From: Bacteroides sp.
GTDB taxonomy: Bacteria > Bacteroidota > Bacteroidia > Bacteroidales > Bacteroidaceae
Direction of reading: 5' to 3'
Length of the DNA: 47,847 nucleotides
Assembly: GCA_017630035.1 (NCBI GenBank)
Contig: JAGBWA010000036.1
Location: forward strand, 1-47,847
Position 1 is the first letter of the stretch. Each line of letters begins with the position of its first letter. Below the pieces are notes generated by a model. That model had not been told where the DNA came from. It did not search any database and was given only the letters and a program-made list of their open reading frames with translations. The position numbers and the translations under genes are program-made. Of this stretch, positions 6,906 through 15,916 are shown one piece after another.

Positions 6906-9900
6906 ATGAGAAAAACATTATCTTTTATCGCTTTAGTGATGATGCTACTATTGGTTGGATGTAGCAAAGAGTATGACGACTCCGCATTGATGGGGCGTGT
7001 TGACAATCTTGAAAACCGTGTTCTTAAACTTGAACAGCTTTGTAACCAAATGAACAGCAACATTTCATCCTTGCAAACCATTGTTACGGCTTTGCAGAAG
7101 AATGACTATGTAACCGGCGTAACGCCTGTTACAGAAGATGGTGTGACTATTGGTTATACCATTACATTTGCCAAAGCAGAAGCTATTACCATCTATCATG
7201 GTAAGAATGGTGTTGATGGGAAAGATGGTGCAGATGGTTACACACCGGTGATTGGTGTAAAGCAAGATAGCGACGGAATCTATTATTGGATTTTGGATGG
7301 TGAATGGTTGACCGATGAGAAGGGAAATAAAATCAAAGCTGTTGGCATTGACGGCAAAGATGGTGTTGATGGGAAAGACGGAGAGGATGGTGTTGATGGC
7401 AAGGATGGCGTTGATGGGAAAGACGGGATTACGCCAATACTGAAGATTGAAAACGATTATTGGTATATCTCATACGATAATGGTGTTACTTGGACGCAAC
7501 TCGGCAAAGCAATCGGCGAGGATGGTAAGGACGGAACTGACGGAAAGGATGGTGAAAATGGAGATTCTTTCTTCAGCGAAGTAACAGAAGACGAAGAGAA
7601 TGTTTATTTTACTTTGGTCGACGGAACAATCATCACCCTTCCGAAAGCTCAACCTTTAAGCATTGCTTTCAATGATGCTGATTTAGTAGTGATGTCGCCC
7701 AACTCCACTCGAAGCATTGGTTACACGGTAACAACATCAGTAGAAACAGCTACTGTAGAAGTCGTTTCGTCTGCTGATATAAAAGCAAAGGTGGTTGCTG
7801 ACGATGAAAGCGGCTTGACTGGCAAAATAGAAATAAAGACCGGTGCAACAATCGACGAATATAGCAAGCTGATTGTTCTTGTATCCGATGGCTATAAGGT
7901 TATTATGCATAGCATCACCTTCGAGGAAGCAGGTTTACAAGTGGAAGAGGATGCCGCACAGAAGAATGCAACAGCCGAAGGTGGCGAAATGACCTTGGAA
8001 TTCTTGTCGAATGTGGCATGCGAAGCAGTGATTCCCGAAGAAGCAAAGAGTTGGATTTCGGTAGTACCCGCAACTCGTGCAATGGAGAAACAGACAATCA
8101 CGCTACTACTTGAGCCGAACACGGGCTACTATCGTAGCGCAACAGTAACCGTTCAATCTCCCGATGGAACATTAAAGTTGGAATATAAAGTAGAACAAGA
8201 AGGAAATTTGGGCATACAGATTGACCCTACGGCTATACCGGATAATGAGATTTGGTATAAAACAACTGACGGACAAACAATATCTTTAGCTTCAGATGCC
8301 AATGACTGGCCATTTAATGCAAATATTATATCCAATGAATATAAAAATGGGAAAGGTTTAATTAAATTTGATGCTCCTGTTACTAAAATAGGCAAACAGT
8401 CTTTTGCAGATAAGACAAATCTGGCATCAATATACTTGCCTAAAACGATAAACAGAATAGGATTGTATGCTTTTTGGAATTGTAGCAATCTAGAAGAAGT
8501 GTTTATAAATAGTACTAATTTATTAATCGAAGAAGAGTCTGATATAAGTTCTGCAAATAACCCTTTTACGCACTGCTCGAAATTATCAAAGTTTTTTGGT
8601 CCATTATCAAGTGACGATGGAAGATGTTTGATTATTGACAATGCAATTCATAGTTTTGCGCCCTATGGAATAACTGAATATAGTATACCACAAGGTGTAA
8701 AACAAATCCGAGGCAATGCTTTTGCATACAATACTTTAAACACAATAACTATCAGCGAAGGCGTTGAATATGTCGGTTTTAAAGCCTTTATGGGATATAG
8801 CGACAAGGATGATAATCTTGAATATGTGTACTTGCCAAGTACATTAATTAACATTGAAGGCTATCCATTTTTGAATGCTTCTGAGAATATTAAAGCTTTT
8901 AGGGGTGATTGCAATTATATATCTGACGATGGATATGGTCTTATCGTTGATGACTATAGAGGATTAGGGAAACGTTTTATGATAAGTTTTGCTTCTGGTG
9001 CAGGACTAACTTCATATGCTATTCCTAACGATGTAGAAGGCATTGAATCTTACTGTTTTTACAATGCTGAAACATTAAAAGAAATTACATTCCCCCAATC
9101 ATTAGTAGATATAGCATCACAAGAATCCTTTACCGGAAGCTATAATATAGAAAAAATCTATGGAGAAAATGTTTTGGAAGATAATCGTAGTTTGGTTATT
9201 GATGGAACATTAATATATGTAGCTCCAAAAAGTCTAACAAATTACACAACTCCAAAAGGTGTGACAAAACTAAGTTATGGAGTTCTCGCTCAAAAGCCAG
9301 AATTGGAAAATGTTGTTATTTCTGATGATGTACTAACCGTTGGAGACGCAATAAGTTGCCGACCATATGAAATTCCTTTGGGATATATTTTATGGAACAA
9401 CCCCAATCTCAAGACTATAACTATTTCTGCAAATATGAGAATAATAGGAGTTGATCCATTTGACGGATGTGAAAAATTAGAAACTGTATATTTGCGTGCC
9501 CCTATTCCTCCTGTAATTGGTCATAATTCTCCCGATGAAAAACCATCATTATTCCCTCATTTAACAATTTATGTTCCCAAACAATCATTAGAAGCATATA
9601 TGGGTTCACCTGATTGGACTCCATATAGAGGATATATTAAAGGGTATAATTACACAGATTTACCTGAAATAGACACATACATTTCCTCCGACTACTCTAA
9701 CGATGGTAAAGTGATAACCCTACAAACTGCCACAAAGGGTAATGGAATTGATATAGTGCTAATGGGCGATGCCTATTCCGATCGTCAAATTGCTGATGGT
9801 ACATACAAAGCTGATATGGAAAATCTATACGAAAACCTCTTTACTGAAGAACCGTATAAATCGTTTAAGGAACTCTTTAATGTACATTATATAAATGTAG

Positions 9901-10694
9901 TATCTGCAACAGAGGGATATGAATATGGAAATACCGCTTTGGACGGATTCTTTGGCGACGGTACTTATGTAGGCGGAAACGATGATGCAGCCTTTGACTA
10001 TGCACTAAAAGCAATAAGCGAAGAAAGAATGGACGAAGCGTTGTTAATCGTTGCCATGAACTCGGACAATTATGCCGGAACTTGCTATATGTATTATCCT
10101 ACAGATGCAACAAGTACATATGGTAGCGGTCCTTCGGTTGCATATTTCCCCAAAGGTGGTGATGCCGAAACCTTTGCACAATTGCTTCATCACGAAGCAT
10201 GCGGACATGGCTTTGCAAAACTCGCGGACGAATATGCTTACGAGGATATGGGTGAAGTGCCATCTGACTATGTAACCCAAACAAAAGAACAACAAGCCAA
10301 TTGGGGGTGGTGGAAGAATGTTGACTTCACAGACAACTTGAACACAATCCGTTGGAGCAAGTTCATTAATGATACCCGTTATGCAAACGATGGTCTTGGC
10401 GCATACGAAGGTGGCTTGACCTATTGGACGGGTGTTTGGCGACCAACCGAAAACAGCATTATGCGTTACAACACGGGTGGCTTCAATGCACCAAGTCGCG
10501 AAGCTATTTATTATCGCATTCATAAGTTAGCTTATGGCGACAGTTGGGAATATGATTACGAAGATTTCGTGGAATACGATGCCATCAATCGTAAAGCGGC
10601 TGCTTCTGCCCGTACTAAATCGTATAAGCCATCGAACTACAAACCTACACATCCACCTGTAATAATGAATAAATCTTGGAAAGATGCAGAATAG
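6906..10694 (+). CDS. Mosaic surface lipoprotein: coiled coil, collagen-like, BACON, BspA-like repeats, M64 peptidase
   Basis: A 1262-residue lipoprotein; the signal peptide ends LLLVGC and CSKEYDD after the Cys has the acidic residues expected of a Bacteroidetes surface-export signal. In order: a heptad coiled coil (about 28-65) in a DUF4988-like region; collagen-like GKDG repeats at about 100-112, 148-175 and 205-218; a BACON domain (about 354-432); BspA-type leucine-rich repeats (about 460-900; units such as LEEVFINSTN, LKEITFPQSL and LKTITISANM); and an M64 (IgA-peptidase-like) domain from about 945. The zinc motif is HEACGHGFAKLADEY starting at H1096. Only the LRR stretch (about 8230-9650) is clearly AT-richer, which suggests domain shuffling. 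BACON and LRR domains suggest binding to mucin or host protein, with cleavage by the M64 domain. The small lipoprotein downstream overlaps it and shares its tail motif. Confidence 0.85.
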   Translation: MRKTLSFIALVMMLLLVGCSKEYDDSALMGRVDNLENRVLKLEQLCNQMNSNISSLQTIVTALQKNDYVTGVTPVTEDGVTIGYTITFAKAEAITIYHGKNGVDGKDGADGYTPVIGVKQDSDGIYYWILDGEWLTDEKGNKIKAVGIDGKDGVDGKDGEDGVDGKDGVDGKDGITPILKIENDYWYISYDNGVTWTQLGKAIGEDGKDGTDGKDGENGDSFFSEVTEDEENVYFTLVDGTIITLPKAQPLSIAFNDADLVVMSPNSTRSIGYTVTTSVETATVEVVSSADIKAKVVADDESGLTGKIEIKTGATIDEYSKLIVLVSDGYKVIMHSITFEEAGLQVEEDAAQKNATAEGGEMTLEFLSNVACEAVIPEEAKSWISVVPATRAMEKQTITLLLEPNTGYYRSATVTVQSPDGTLKLEYKVEQEGNLGIQIDPTAIPDNEIWYKTTDGQTISLASDANDWPFNANIISNEYKNGKGLIKFDAPVTKIGKQSFADKTNLASIYLPKTINRIGLYAFWNCSNLEEVFINSTNLLIEEESDISSANNPFTHCSKLSKFFGPLSSDDGRCLIIDNAIHSFAPYGITEYSIPQGVKQIRGNAFAYNTLNTITISEGVEYVGFKAFMGYSDKDDNLEYVYLPSTLINIEGYPFLNASENIKAFRGDCNYISDDGYGLIVDDYRGLGKRFMISFASGAGLTSYAIPNDVEGIESYCFYNAETLKEITFPQSLVDIASQESFTGSYNIEKIYGENVLEDNRSLVIDGTLIYVAPKSLTNYTTPKGVTKLSYGVLAQKPELENVVISDDVLTVGDAISCRPYEIPLGYILWNNPNLKTITISANMRIIGVDPFDGCEKLETVYLRAPIPPVIGHNSPDEKPSLFPHLTIYVPKQSLEAYMGSPDWTPYRGYIKGYNYTDLPEIDTYISSDYSNDGKVITLQTATKGNGIDIVLMGDAYSDRQIADGTYKADMENLYENLFTEEPYKSFKELFNVHYINVVSATEGYEYGNTALDGFFGDGTYVGGNDDAAFDYALKAISEERMDEALLIVAMNSDNYAGTCYMYYPTDATSTYGSGPSVAYFPKGGDAETFAQLLHHEACGHGFAKLADEYAYEDMGEVPSDYVTQTKEQQANWGWWKNVDFTDNLNTIRWSKFINDTRYANDGLGAYEGGLTYWTGVWRPTENSIMRYNTGGFNAPSREAIYYRIHKLAYGDSWEYDYEDFVEYDAINRKAAASARTKSYKPSNYKPTHPPVIMNKSWKDAE

Positions 10695-10887
10695 AAACAA
10701 ACATTTCATAATCATTCCGACGGCAGCTATCATGCTGTCGTTGGTAATGCTCTGTTCGTGCAGGACAACAAAGAACGAGCCAACTAAACCCATAGAACAA
10801 ACAGAACCTACCGATACGGTAAAAGAGTTTGTTCCCACTCATCCACCCGTTGTAGTTCCACACAAATGGAACGAAAAGGAACAATAA
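10684..10887 (+). CDS. Small lipoprotein sharing the tail motif of the M64 protein
   Basis: A 67-residue protein with a hydrophobic signal and lipobox LCSC (Cys about 26). It is then short, polar and Pro/Thr-rich. Its start overlaps the end of the M64 gene by 11 bp, so the two are likely co-translated. It ends PTHPPVVVPHKWNEKEQ, while the upstream protein ends PTHPPVIMNKSWKDAE. The shared THPPV-x4-W motif is unlikely to be chance and suggests a common partner or a duplicated C-terminus. No known family is recognised. Confidence 0.6.
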   Translation: MQNRNKHFIIIPTAAIMLSLVMLCSCRTTKNEPTKPIEQTEPTDTVKEFVPTHPPVVVPHKWNEKEQ

Positions 10888-10897
10888 TGAGACATAA

Positions 10898-10945
10898 ATA
10901 TATATGCCGATGATAGCACTACGCTTATCACCGGCATATATATTT
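10898..10945 (+). terminator. Terminator after the lipoprotein pair
   Basis: A long hairpin with arms about 10898-10916 and 10925-10943, including ATATATATGCCG paired with CGGCATATATAT, followed by T-rich sequence. It lies just after the small lipoprotein gene. Confidence 0.75.
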
Positions 10946-11001
10946 TATAGGGTTATTAAACAAAACCATCCAGCAAACAAAAAGTTATTTTATCCAAACT
11001 G

Positions 11002-11031
11002 TTTGATTAAAAAATTTTATTAATACCTTTG
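11002..11031 (+). promoter_or_regulatory. Promoter for the esterase gene
   Basis: TTTG at 11002-11005, an 18-bp spacer, then TACCTTTG at 11024-11031. This predicts a leader of about 55 nt before ATG 11094. Confidence 0.6.
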
Positions 11032-11093
11032 CAGTCGGACAACAAACACAATTGTTGTATTATGAAAAACATTAATTATTAAAAACAACATTT

Positions 11094-12566
11094 ATGAAAA
11101 AATGGTTATTGGCATTGCCATTGTTGGCATTGTTGGGTTGCACTTCGGTAGTGGACAATCCTGTATTAACAATTGAAGGCGGTCAAGTACAAGGCGTATT
11201 GGCCGACAATCCTGGTGTGTATGTTTATCGCGGCATCCCTTATGCTGCAGCTCCTATCGGCGATTTGCGTTGGAAGGCTCCACAACCTGTAGTTGCTTGG
11301 GAAGGTGTGAAGATTGCCGACACTTTCGGTCATCCAGGCTATCAAGCTGTTCACTATCCTGGTGGATATGCAACCGAATGGGGATATGGTAAGGAAGCTC
11401 CTTATAGCGAAGATTGCTTGTATTTGAACGTATGGACAAAAGCTCCCGGACAAGTAGATAAGAAATTACCTGTAGCATTGTGGATTCATGGTGGTGGTTA
11501 CCGCGAAGGTTGGGGCTCGGAACCTGAATTCGACGGACAAGAATGGGCAAGCAAAGATGTAGTGCTCGTATCGATCAACTATCGCTTGGGCGTATTCGGT
11601 TTCCTCACTCACCCAGAGTTGGCAGCAGAAAGTCCTCAAGGTGTATCGGGTAACTATGGTATCCTTGACCAAATTGAATCATTGAAATGGATTAAGAAAA
11701 ATATTGAACAATTCGGTGGTGACCCTAACAACGTAACCATCTTTGGACAAAGTGCTGGTGCAGGTAGCGTGAAGACTATCTGCGAATCTCCACTTGCTCG
11801 TGGTCTTTTCCACAAAGCCGTTATCATGAGTGGCGGTGGTATCAACATCCCTGCTGCTGAAAACCAACAAGCTGTTGCTGCTATGCCTGCACGTTCTTTA
11901 TTCGGTGGCCCTCAAACATTGAAGGAAGCCGAATTGGAAACTAAGAAAGTAATGGATTGGGCTGGCTTTACCGACTTGGCTAAAATGCGTAGAGCTTCTA
12001 CCGAAATGATTTACACTGCTGGTAACTTCTACAATGCAGCTAGTGGCGACCGTGCATTTATCACTGCTCGTCCGATGATCGATGGTTATGTTAGCTTGGA
12101 ATCGTTCGACGATGCCACTCGCGATGGTTCGTTGGCCGATGTTCCTTATATGATTGGTTACACATTGAACGACATGGGTTCTATGGCTCCTGGCATTGCA
12201 GAATTCTGTAAGGTTCGCGCTGAAAAGGGTGGCAAAGCATGGGCTTACGAATTTGCTCGTCCATTGCCAGACGATGGCTCACATCCTGAAGTGACTGCAC
12301 GCTTGAAGGGTGCTTTCCACTCTTCTGACTTGTGGTATGTATTCAAGTCGTTGAAGCACTGTTGGCGTCCTTGGACACAAGGCGACTGGGACTTGGCTGA
12401 AAAGATGTTGACCGCTTGGACAAACTTTGCTAAGTATAGCAATCCGAATGGCGCAGAAGATGGCGAATGGACTCCTTGCACTGCAGAAAATCCAAACTTC
12501 ATGCTCTTCAAATTGGATGAAAACAATGTAGAAAACTCTGAAATGGGTGAACCTATTCTTCCATAA
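11094..12566 (+). CDS. Carboxylesterase type B family lipoprotein
   Basis: A 490-residue secreted alpha/beta hydrolase. The signal peptide ends LALLGC, a lipobox, so it is membrane-anchored. Family motifs are clear: YRGIPYAAAPIGDLRWKAPQP near the N-terminus, EDCLYLNVWTK, the oxyanion-hole WIHGGGY, and the nucleophile elbow FGQSAGAGSV with Ser220. GAFHSSDLWYVF carries the catalytic His (H409). Such enzymes hydrolyse carboxylic esters; in gut Bacteroidales they often deacylate plant glycans or drugs, but nothing here fixes the substrate. It has its own promoter and terminator, so it is monocistronic. Confidence 0.9.
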   Translation: MKKWLLALPLLALLGCTSVVDNPVLTIEGGQVQGVLADNPGVYVYRGIPYAAAPIGDLRWKAPQPVVAWEGVKIADTFGHPGYQAVHYPGGYATEWGYGKEAPYSEDCLYLNVWTKAPGQVDKKLPVALWIHGGGYREGWGSEPEFDGQEWASKDVVLVSINYRLGVFGFLTHPELAAESPQGVSGNYGILDQIESLKWIKKNIEQFGGDPNNVTIFGQSAGAGSVKTICESPLARGLFHKAVIMSGGGINIPAAENQQAVAAMPARSLFGGPQTLKEAELETKKVMDWAGFTDLAKMRRASTEMIYTAGNFYNAASGDRAFITARPMIDGYVSLESFDDATRDGSLADVPYMIGYTLNDMGSMAPGIAEFCKVRAEKGGKAWAYEFARPLPDDGSHPEVTARLKGAFHSSDLWYVFKSLKHCWRPWTQGDWDLAEKMLTAWTNFAKYSNPNGAEDGEWTPCTAENPNFMLFKLDENNVENSEMGEPILP

Positions 12567-12589
12567 AGAGAACTTAAAAATACAATCAT

Positions 12590-12623
12590 AACATGGCAGC
12601 CTTTACGGGTTGCCATGTTTCGT
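12590..12623 (+). terminator. Terminator after the esterase gene
   Basis: The arms AACATGGCA (12590-12598) and TGCCATGTT (12611-12619) pair perfectly with a 12-nt loop, then TCGTTT follows. It lies 23 bp after the stop codon. Confidence 0.7.
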
Positions 12624-12696
12624 TTAAGATGGTTGCAAATATTTACAAAACCACCTATTTACGCACGCGTACTTATAAAAAAAGAAGCTCACTAAT

Positions 12697-12727
12697 TTTG
12701 TTCTCTAATAAGATTGCATTATTTTTG
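12697..12727 (+). promoter_or_regulatory. Promoter for purM and the following operon
   Basis: TTTG at 12697-12700, a 19-bp spacer, then TATTTTTG at 12720-12727: a full consensus match 39 bp before the purM start. It may drive the long purM-prfA-pyrF run. Confidence 0.7.
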
Positions 12728-12765
12728 CATACTCAAAATGAATAAAAACTAACTCAATATATCCC

Positions 12766-13938
12766 ATGAGCAATCAGCGATACATGATGCGCGGTGTGAG
12801 CGCATCGAAAGAAGATGTGCACAATGCCATCAAAAACATTGATAAAGGTCTTTATCCACAAGCCTTCTGTAAGATAATCCCCGACATCTTGGGCGGTGAC
12901 CCTGAGTATTGCAACATTATGCATGCCGATGGTGCCGGAACAAAATCGTCGTTGGCCTACATGTATTGGAAGGAAACTGGCGACTTGAGTGTATGGAAAG
13001 GCATTGCACAAGATGCACTTATCATGAACATTGACGACCTGCTTTGTGTGGGTGCGGTAGATAATATCTTGGTTTCTTCGACCATTGGCCGTAACAAACT
13101 GCTTGTGCCTGGCGAAGTAATCAGTGCCATCATCAATGGTACAGACGAGTTGCTTGCCGAATTGCGCGAAATGGGCGTAGGCGTTTATGCAACCGGTGGC
13201 GAAACTGCCGACGTAGGCGACTTGGTGCGCACTATCATCGTGGATAGTACCGTGACTTGTCGCATGAAACGTAGCGATGTTATCAACAACGCAAACATCC
13301 GTCCGGGTGATGTGATTGTAGGTTTGGCATCGTATGGACAAGCAACTTACGAAAAGGAATACAATGGTGGTATGGGTAGCAATGGTTTGACCAGCGCTCG
13401 TCACGATGTATTCAGCAAATACTTGGCAGAGAAATATCCCGAAAGCTACGATGCTGGTGTACCCGAAGAGTTGGTATATAGCGGTGGTTTGAAGTTGACT
13501 GATGCCGTAGAAGGCTCTCCTATTGATGCCGGCAAATTGGTTCTCTCTCCTACCCGTACTTACGCACCAGTAGTGAAGAAGTTGCTCGATGCACTTCGCC
13601 CTGAAATCCACGGTATGGTACACTGCTCGGGGGGTGCGCAAACCAAAGTACTTCACTTTGTTGGCGACAATTGCCGTGTTATCAAAGATAATCTTTTCCC
13701 AGTGCCTCCTTTGTTCAAGACTATCAAGGAGCAAAGCAACACCGATTGGGCCGAAATGTACAAGGTGTTCAACATGGGACATCGTTTGGAAGTATATCTC
13801 TCGCCCGAACATGCCGAAGAGGTTATCGCCATCTCGAAGAGTTTCGGTATCGATGCACAAATCATCGGCCGCATCGAAGAGAGCGAAGGCAAGAAGGAAT
13901 TGATTATCCAAAGTGAATTTGGTGAATTTACCTACTAA
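12766..13938 (+). CDS. purM: Phosphoribosylformylglycinamidine cyclo-ligase (AIR synthase)
   Basis: PurM closes the imidazole ring in purine synthesis, turning FGAM into AIR with ATP. The 390-residue protein has the PurM order: the N-terminal half contains MHADGAGTKSSLAYMYW and the DALIMNIDDLLCVGA metal/ATP motif, then GVYATGGETADVGD and the glycine-rich GLASYGQATYE. GMVHCSGGAQTKVLHF lies in the second half. It is longer than the E. coli enzyme (345), as usual in Bacteroidetes. It is the first gene of a plus-strand series with prfA 25 bp downstream. Confidence 0.9.
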   Translation: MSNQRYMMRGVSASKEDVHNAIKNIDKGLYPQAFCKIIPDILGGDPEYCNIMHADGAGTKSSLAYMYWKETGDLSVWKGIAQDALIMNIDDLLCVGAVDNILVSSTIGRNKLLVPGEVISAIINGTDELLAELREMGVGVYATGGETADVGDLVRTIIVDSTVTCRMKRSDVINNANIRPGDVIVGLASYGQATYEKEYNGGMGSNGLTSARHDVFSKYLAEKYPESYDAGVPEELVYSGGLKLTDAVEGSPIDAGKLVLSPTRTYAPVVKKLLDALRPEIHGMVHCSGGAQTKVLHFVGDNCRVIKDNLFPVPPLFKTIKEQSNTDWAEMYKVFNMGHRLEVYLSPEHAEEVIAISKSFGIDAQIIGRIEESEGKKELIIQSEFGEFTY

Positions 13939-13963
13939 TAGTCCCTTTGGCTGAATAATAAGT

Positions 13964-15076
13964 ATGGCAGATAACAATACACTATTAGAAAAATTGGAAG
14001 GGCTTGTAGCGCGCTTCGAAGAGGTATCTACACTGATTACCGACCCTGCGGTGATTAGTGACCAAAAGCGCTACGTAAAGTTGACAAAGGAATACAAAGA
14101 GTTGGGCGACTTGATGAATGCCCGCAAGGAATACATACAAGTATTGAACGGCATTGAGGAGGCCAAAGAGATTATAGCCAACGAAAGTGATGCCGAAATG
14201 CGCGAAATGGCTCGTGAAGAGCTTGATGCATGCCAAACTCGTCAGCCTCAATTGGAAGAGGAGATTAAGCTACTGCTCATCCCTGCCGACCCTCAAGATG
14301 GCCGCAATGCTATCCTTGAAATTCGTGGTGGTACAGGTGGCGATGAAGCAGCAATCTTTGCCGGCGACCTTTTCCGTATGTACACCAAGTATTGCGAGCA
14401 GAAAGGTTGGCGTTTAGAGGTATCAAGTGCCAGTGAAGGAGCAGTCGGTGGTTATAAGGAAATCATCTGTTCGGTTACGGGTGATGGTGTGTATGGCACA
14501 CTGAAATACGAATCGGGCGTTCACCGCGTGCAACGTGTACCGGCAACCGAGACACAAGGCCGCGTACATACATCTGCCGCATCGGTTGCTGTACTTCCCG
14601 AAGCCGAAGAGTTTGACGTTGTTATCAACGAAGGCGAAATAAAATGGGATACTTTCCGAAGCAGTGGTGCAGGTGGTCAGAACGTGAACAAGGTAGAATC
14701 GGGTGTCCGCTTGCGCTATAACTGGAAGAACCCGCTTACTGGTGCTGTAGAAGAGATTCTTATTGAGTGTACCGAAACACGCGACCAACCAAAGAACAAG
14801 GAGCGTGCCCTGAGCCGTTTGCGTACCTTTATCTACGACAAAGAGCATCAAAAATACATCGACGACATTGCCAGCAAGCGTAAGACAATGGTTTCGACAG
14901 GCGACCGTTCGGCTAAAATCCGTACTTACAACTACCCACAAGGACGCATCACCGATCATCGCATTAACTACACTATCTACAACCTTGCCTCGTTTATGGA
15001 TGGCAACATTCAAGATTGCATCGACCACCTTATCGTAGCCGAAAATGCAGAACGATTGAAAGAAAGCGAATTGTAA
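13964..15076 (+). CDS. prfA: Peptide chain release factor 1
   Basis: RF1 recognises UAA and UAG in the ribosomal A site and triggers peptide release. The GGQ loop is intact in [18 protein letters not shown], and the codon-recognition tripeptide is PAT in [16 protein letters not shown], the PxT type that marks RF1 rather than RF2 (SPF). The 370 residues match the family. An N-terminal helical domain (about 1-100) is followed by [19 protein letters not shown]. It lies between purM and pyrF in the same direction. Confidence 0.96.
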   Translation: MADNNTLLEKLEGLVARFEEVSTLITDPAVISDQKRYVKLTKEYKELGDLMNARKEYIQVLNGIEEAKEIIANESDAEMREMAREELDACQTRQPQLEEEIKLLLIPADPQDGRNAILEIRGGTGGDEAAIFAGDLFRMYTKYCEQKGWRLEVSSASEGAVGGYKEIICSVTGDGVYGTLKYESGVHRVQRVPATETQGRVHTSAASVAVLPEAEEFDVVINEGEIKWDTFRSSGAGGQNVNKVESGVRLRYNWKNPLTGAVEEILIECTETRDQPKNKERALSRLRTFIYDKEHQKYIDDIASKRKTMVSTGDRSAKIRTYNYPQGRITDHRINYTIYNLASFMDGNIQDCIDHLIVAENAERLKESEL

Positions 15077-15090
15077 AAAACATCAAAGAT

Positions 15091-15915
15091 ATGACTAAAG
15101 AACAATTATTCGAAAACATCAAGCGCAAGCAATCATTTCTTTGCGTAGGACTTGATACTGATATAAAGAAAATTCCCGAACACCTTTTGAAAGAAGAAGA
15201 CCCAATCTTTGCTTTCAATAAGGCCATTATTGATGCTACAGCTGACCTCTGCATCGCATACAAGCCCAACCTCGCTTTCTATGAAAGCATGGGCGTAAAG
15301 GGTTGGATTTCGTTTGAAAAGACTGTAGAATACATTAAGAAGAATTATCCAGATCAATTCATTATTGCCGATGCTAAACGCGGTGATATTGGTAATACAT
15401 CGCAAATGTATGCGCGTACCTTCTTCGAAGAGATGGATATCGACTCTGTTACCGTAGCTCCTTACATGGGCGAAGATTCTGTAACTCCGTTCTTGACCTA
15501 CGAAGGTAAGTGGGTTATCCTATTGGCACTGACAAGCAACAAAGGCTCGCACGACTTCCAACTAACCGAAGACCCACAAGGCGAACGCTTGTTTGAAAAG
15601 GTGCTCCGCAAAAGCCAAGAATGGGCCAACGACGAGCAAATGATGTATGTAGTAGGCGCAACACAAGGACGTGCGTTTGAAGATATTCGCAAGATTGTGC
15701 CCAATCACTTCTTATTGGTACCAGGCGTAGGTGCACAAGGTGGTTCGTTAGAAGAAGTTTGTAAATATGGCATGAACAAAACTTGCGGTTTGATTGTTAA
15801 CTCAAGCCGAGGAATCATCTATGTGGACAAAACCGAAAACTTTGCGCAAGCTGCCCGCCAAGCCGCTAAAGAAGTGCAAGCACAAATGGCCGAGCAGTTG
15901 AAAGCCATTCTCTAA
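15091..15915 (+). CDS. pyrF: Orotidine 5'-phosphate decarboxylase
   Basis: PyrF makes UMP from OMP, the last step of pyrimidine synthesis. The catalytic motif is [15 protein letters not shown] (Asp-Lys of the DxKxxD type), with FLCVGLDTD near the N-terminus and [11 protein letters not shown] as the phosphate-binding loop. At 274 residues it is the longer subgroup-2 form. ATG 15091 is used because it lies 14 bp after the prfA stop; an upstream in-frame start at 15016 would run inside prfA and add a non-homologous peptide. The next gene starts one base after its stop. Confidence 0.93.
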   Translation: MTKEQLFENIKRKQSFLCVGLDTDIKKIPEHLLKEEDPIFAFNKAIIDATADLCIAYKPNLAFYESMGVKGWISFEKTVEYIKKNYPDQFIIADAKRGDIGNTSQMYARTFFEEMDIDSVTVAPYMGEDSVTPFLTYEGKWVILLALTSNKGSHDFQLTEDPQGERLFEKVLRKSQEWANDEQMMYVVGATQGRAFEDIRKIVPNHFLLVPGVGAQGGSLEEVCKYGMNKTCGLIVNSSRGIIYVDKTENFAQAARQAAKEVQAQMAEQLKAIL

Positions 15916-15916
15916 T

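Noticed and set aside
12754-13977. 407-codon open frame opposite purM
   Set aside because: It lies wholly opposite purM, which has full family motifs; the His/Phe/Tyr/Cys-rich product looks like a shadow frame.
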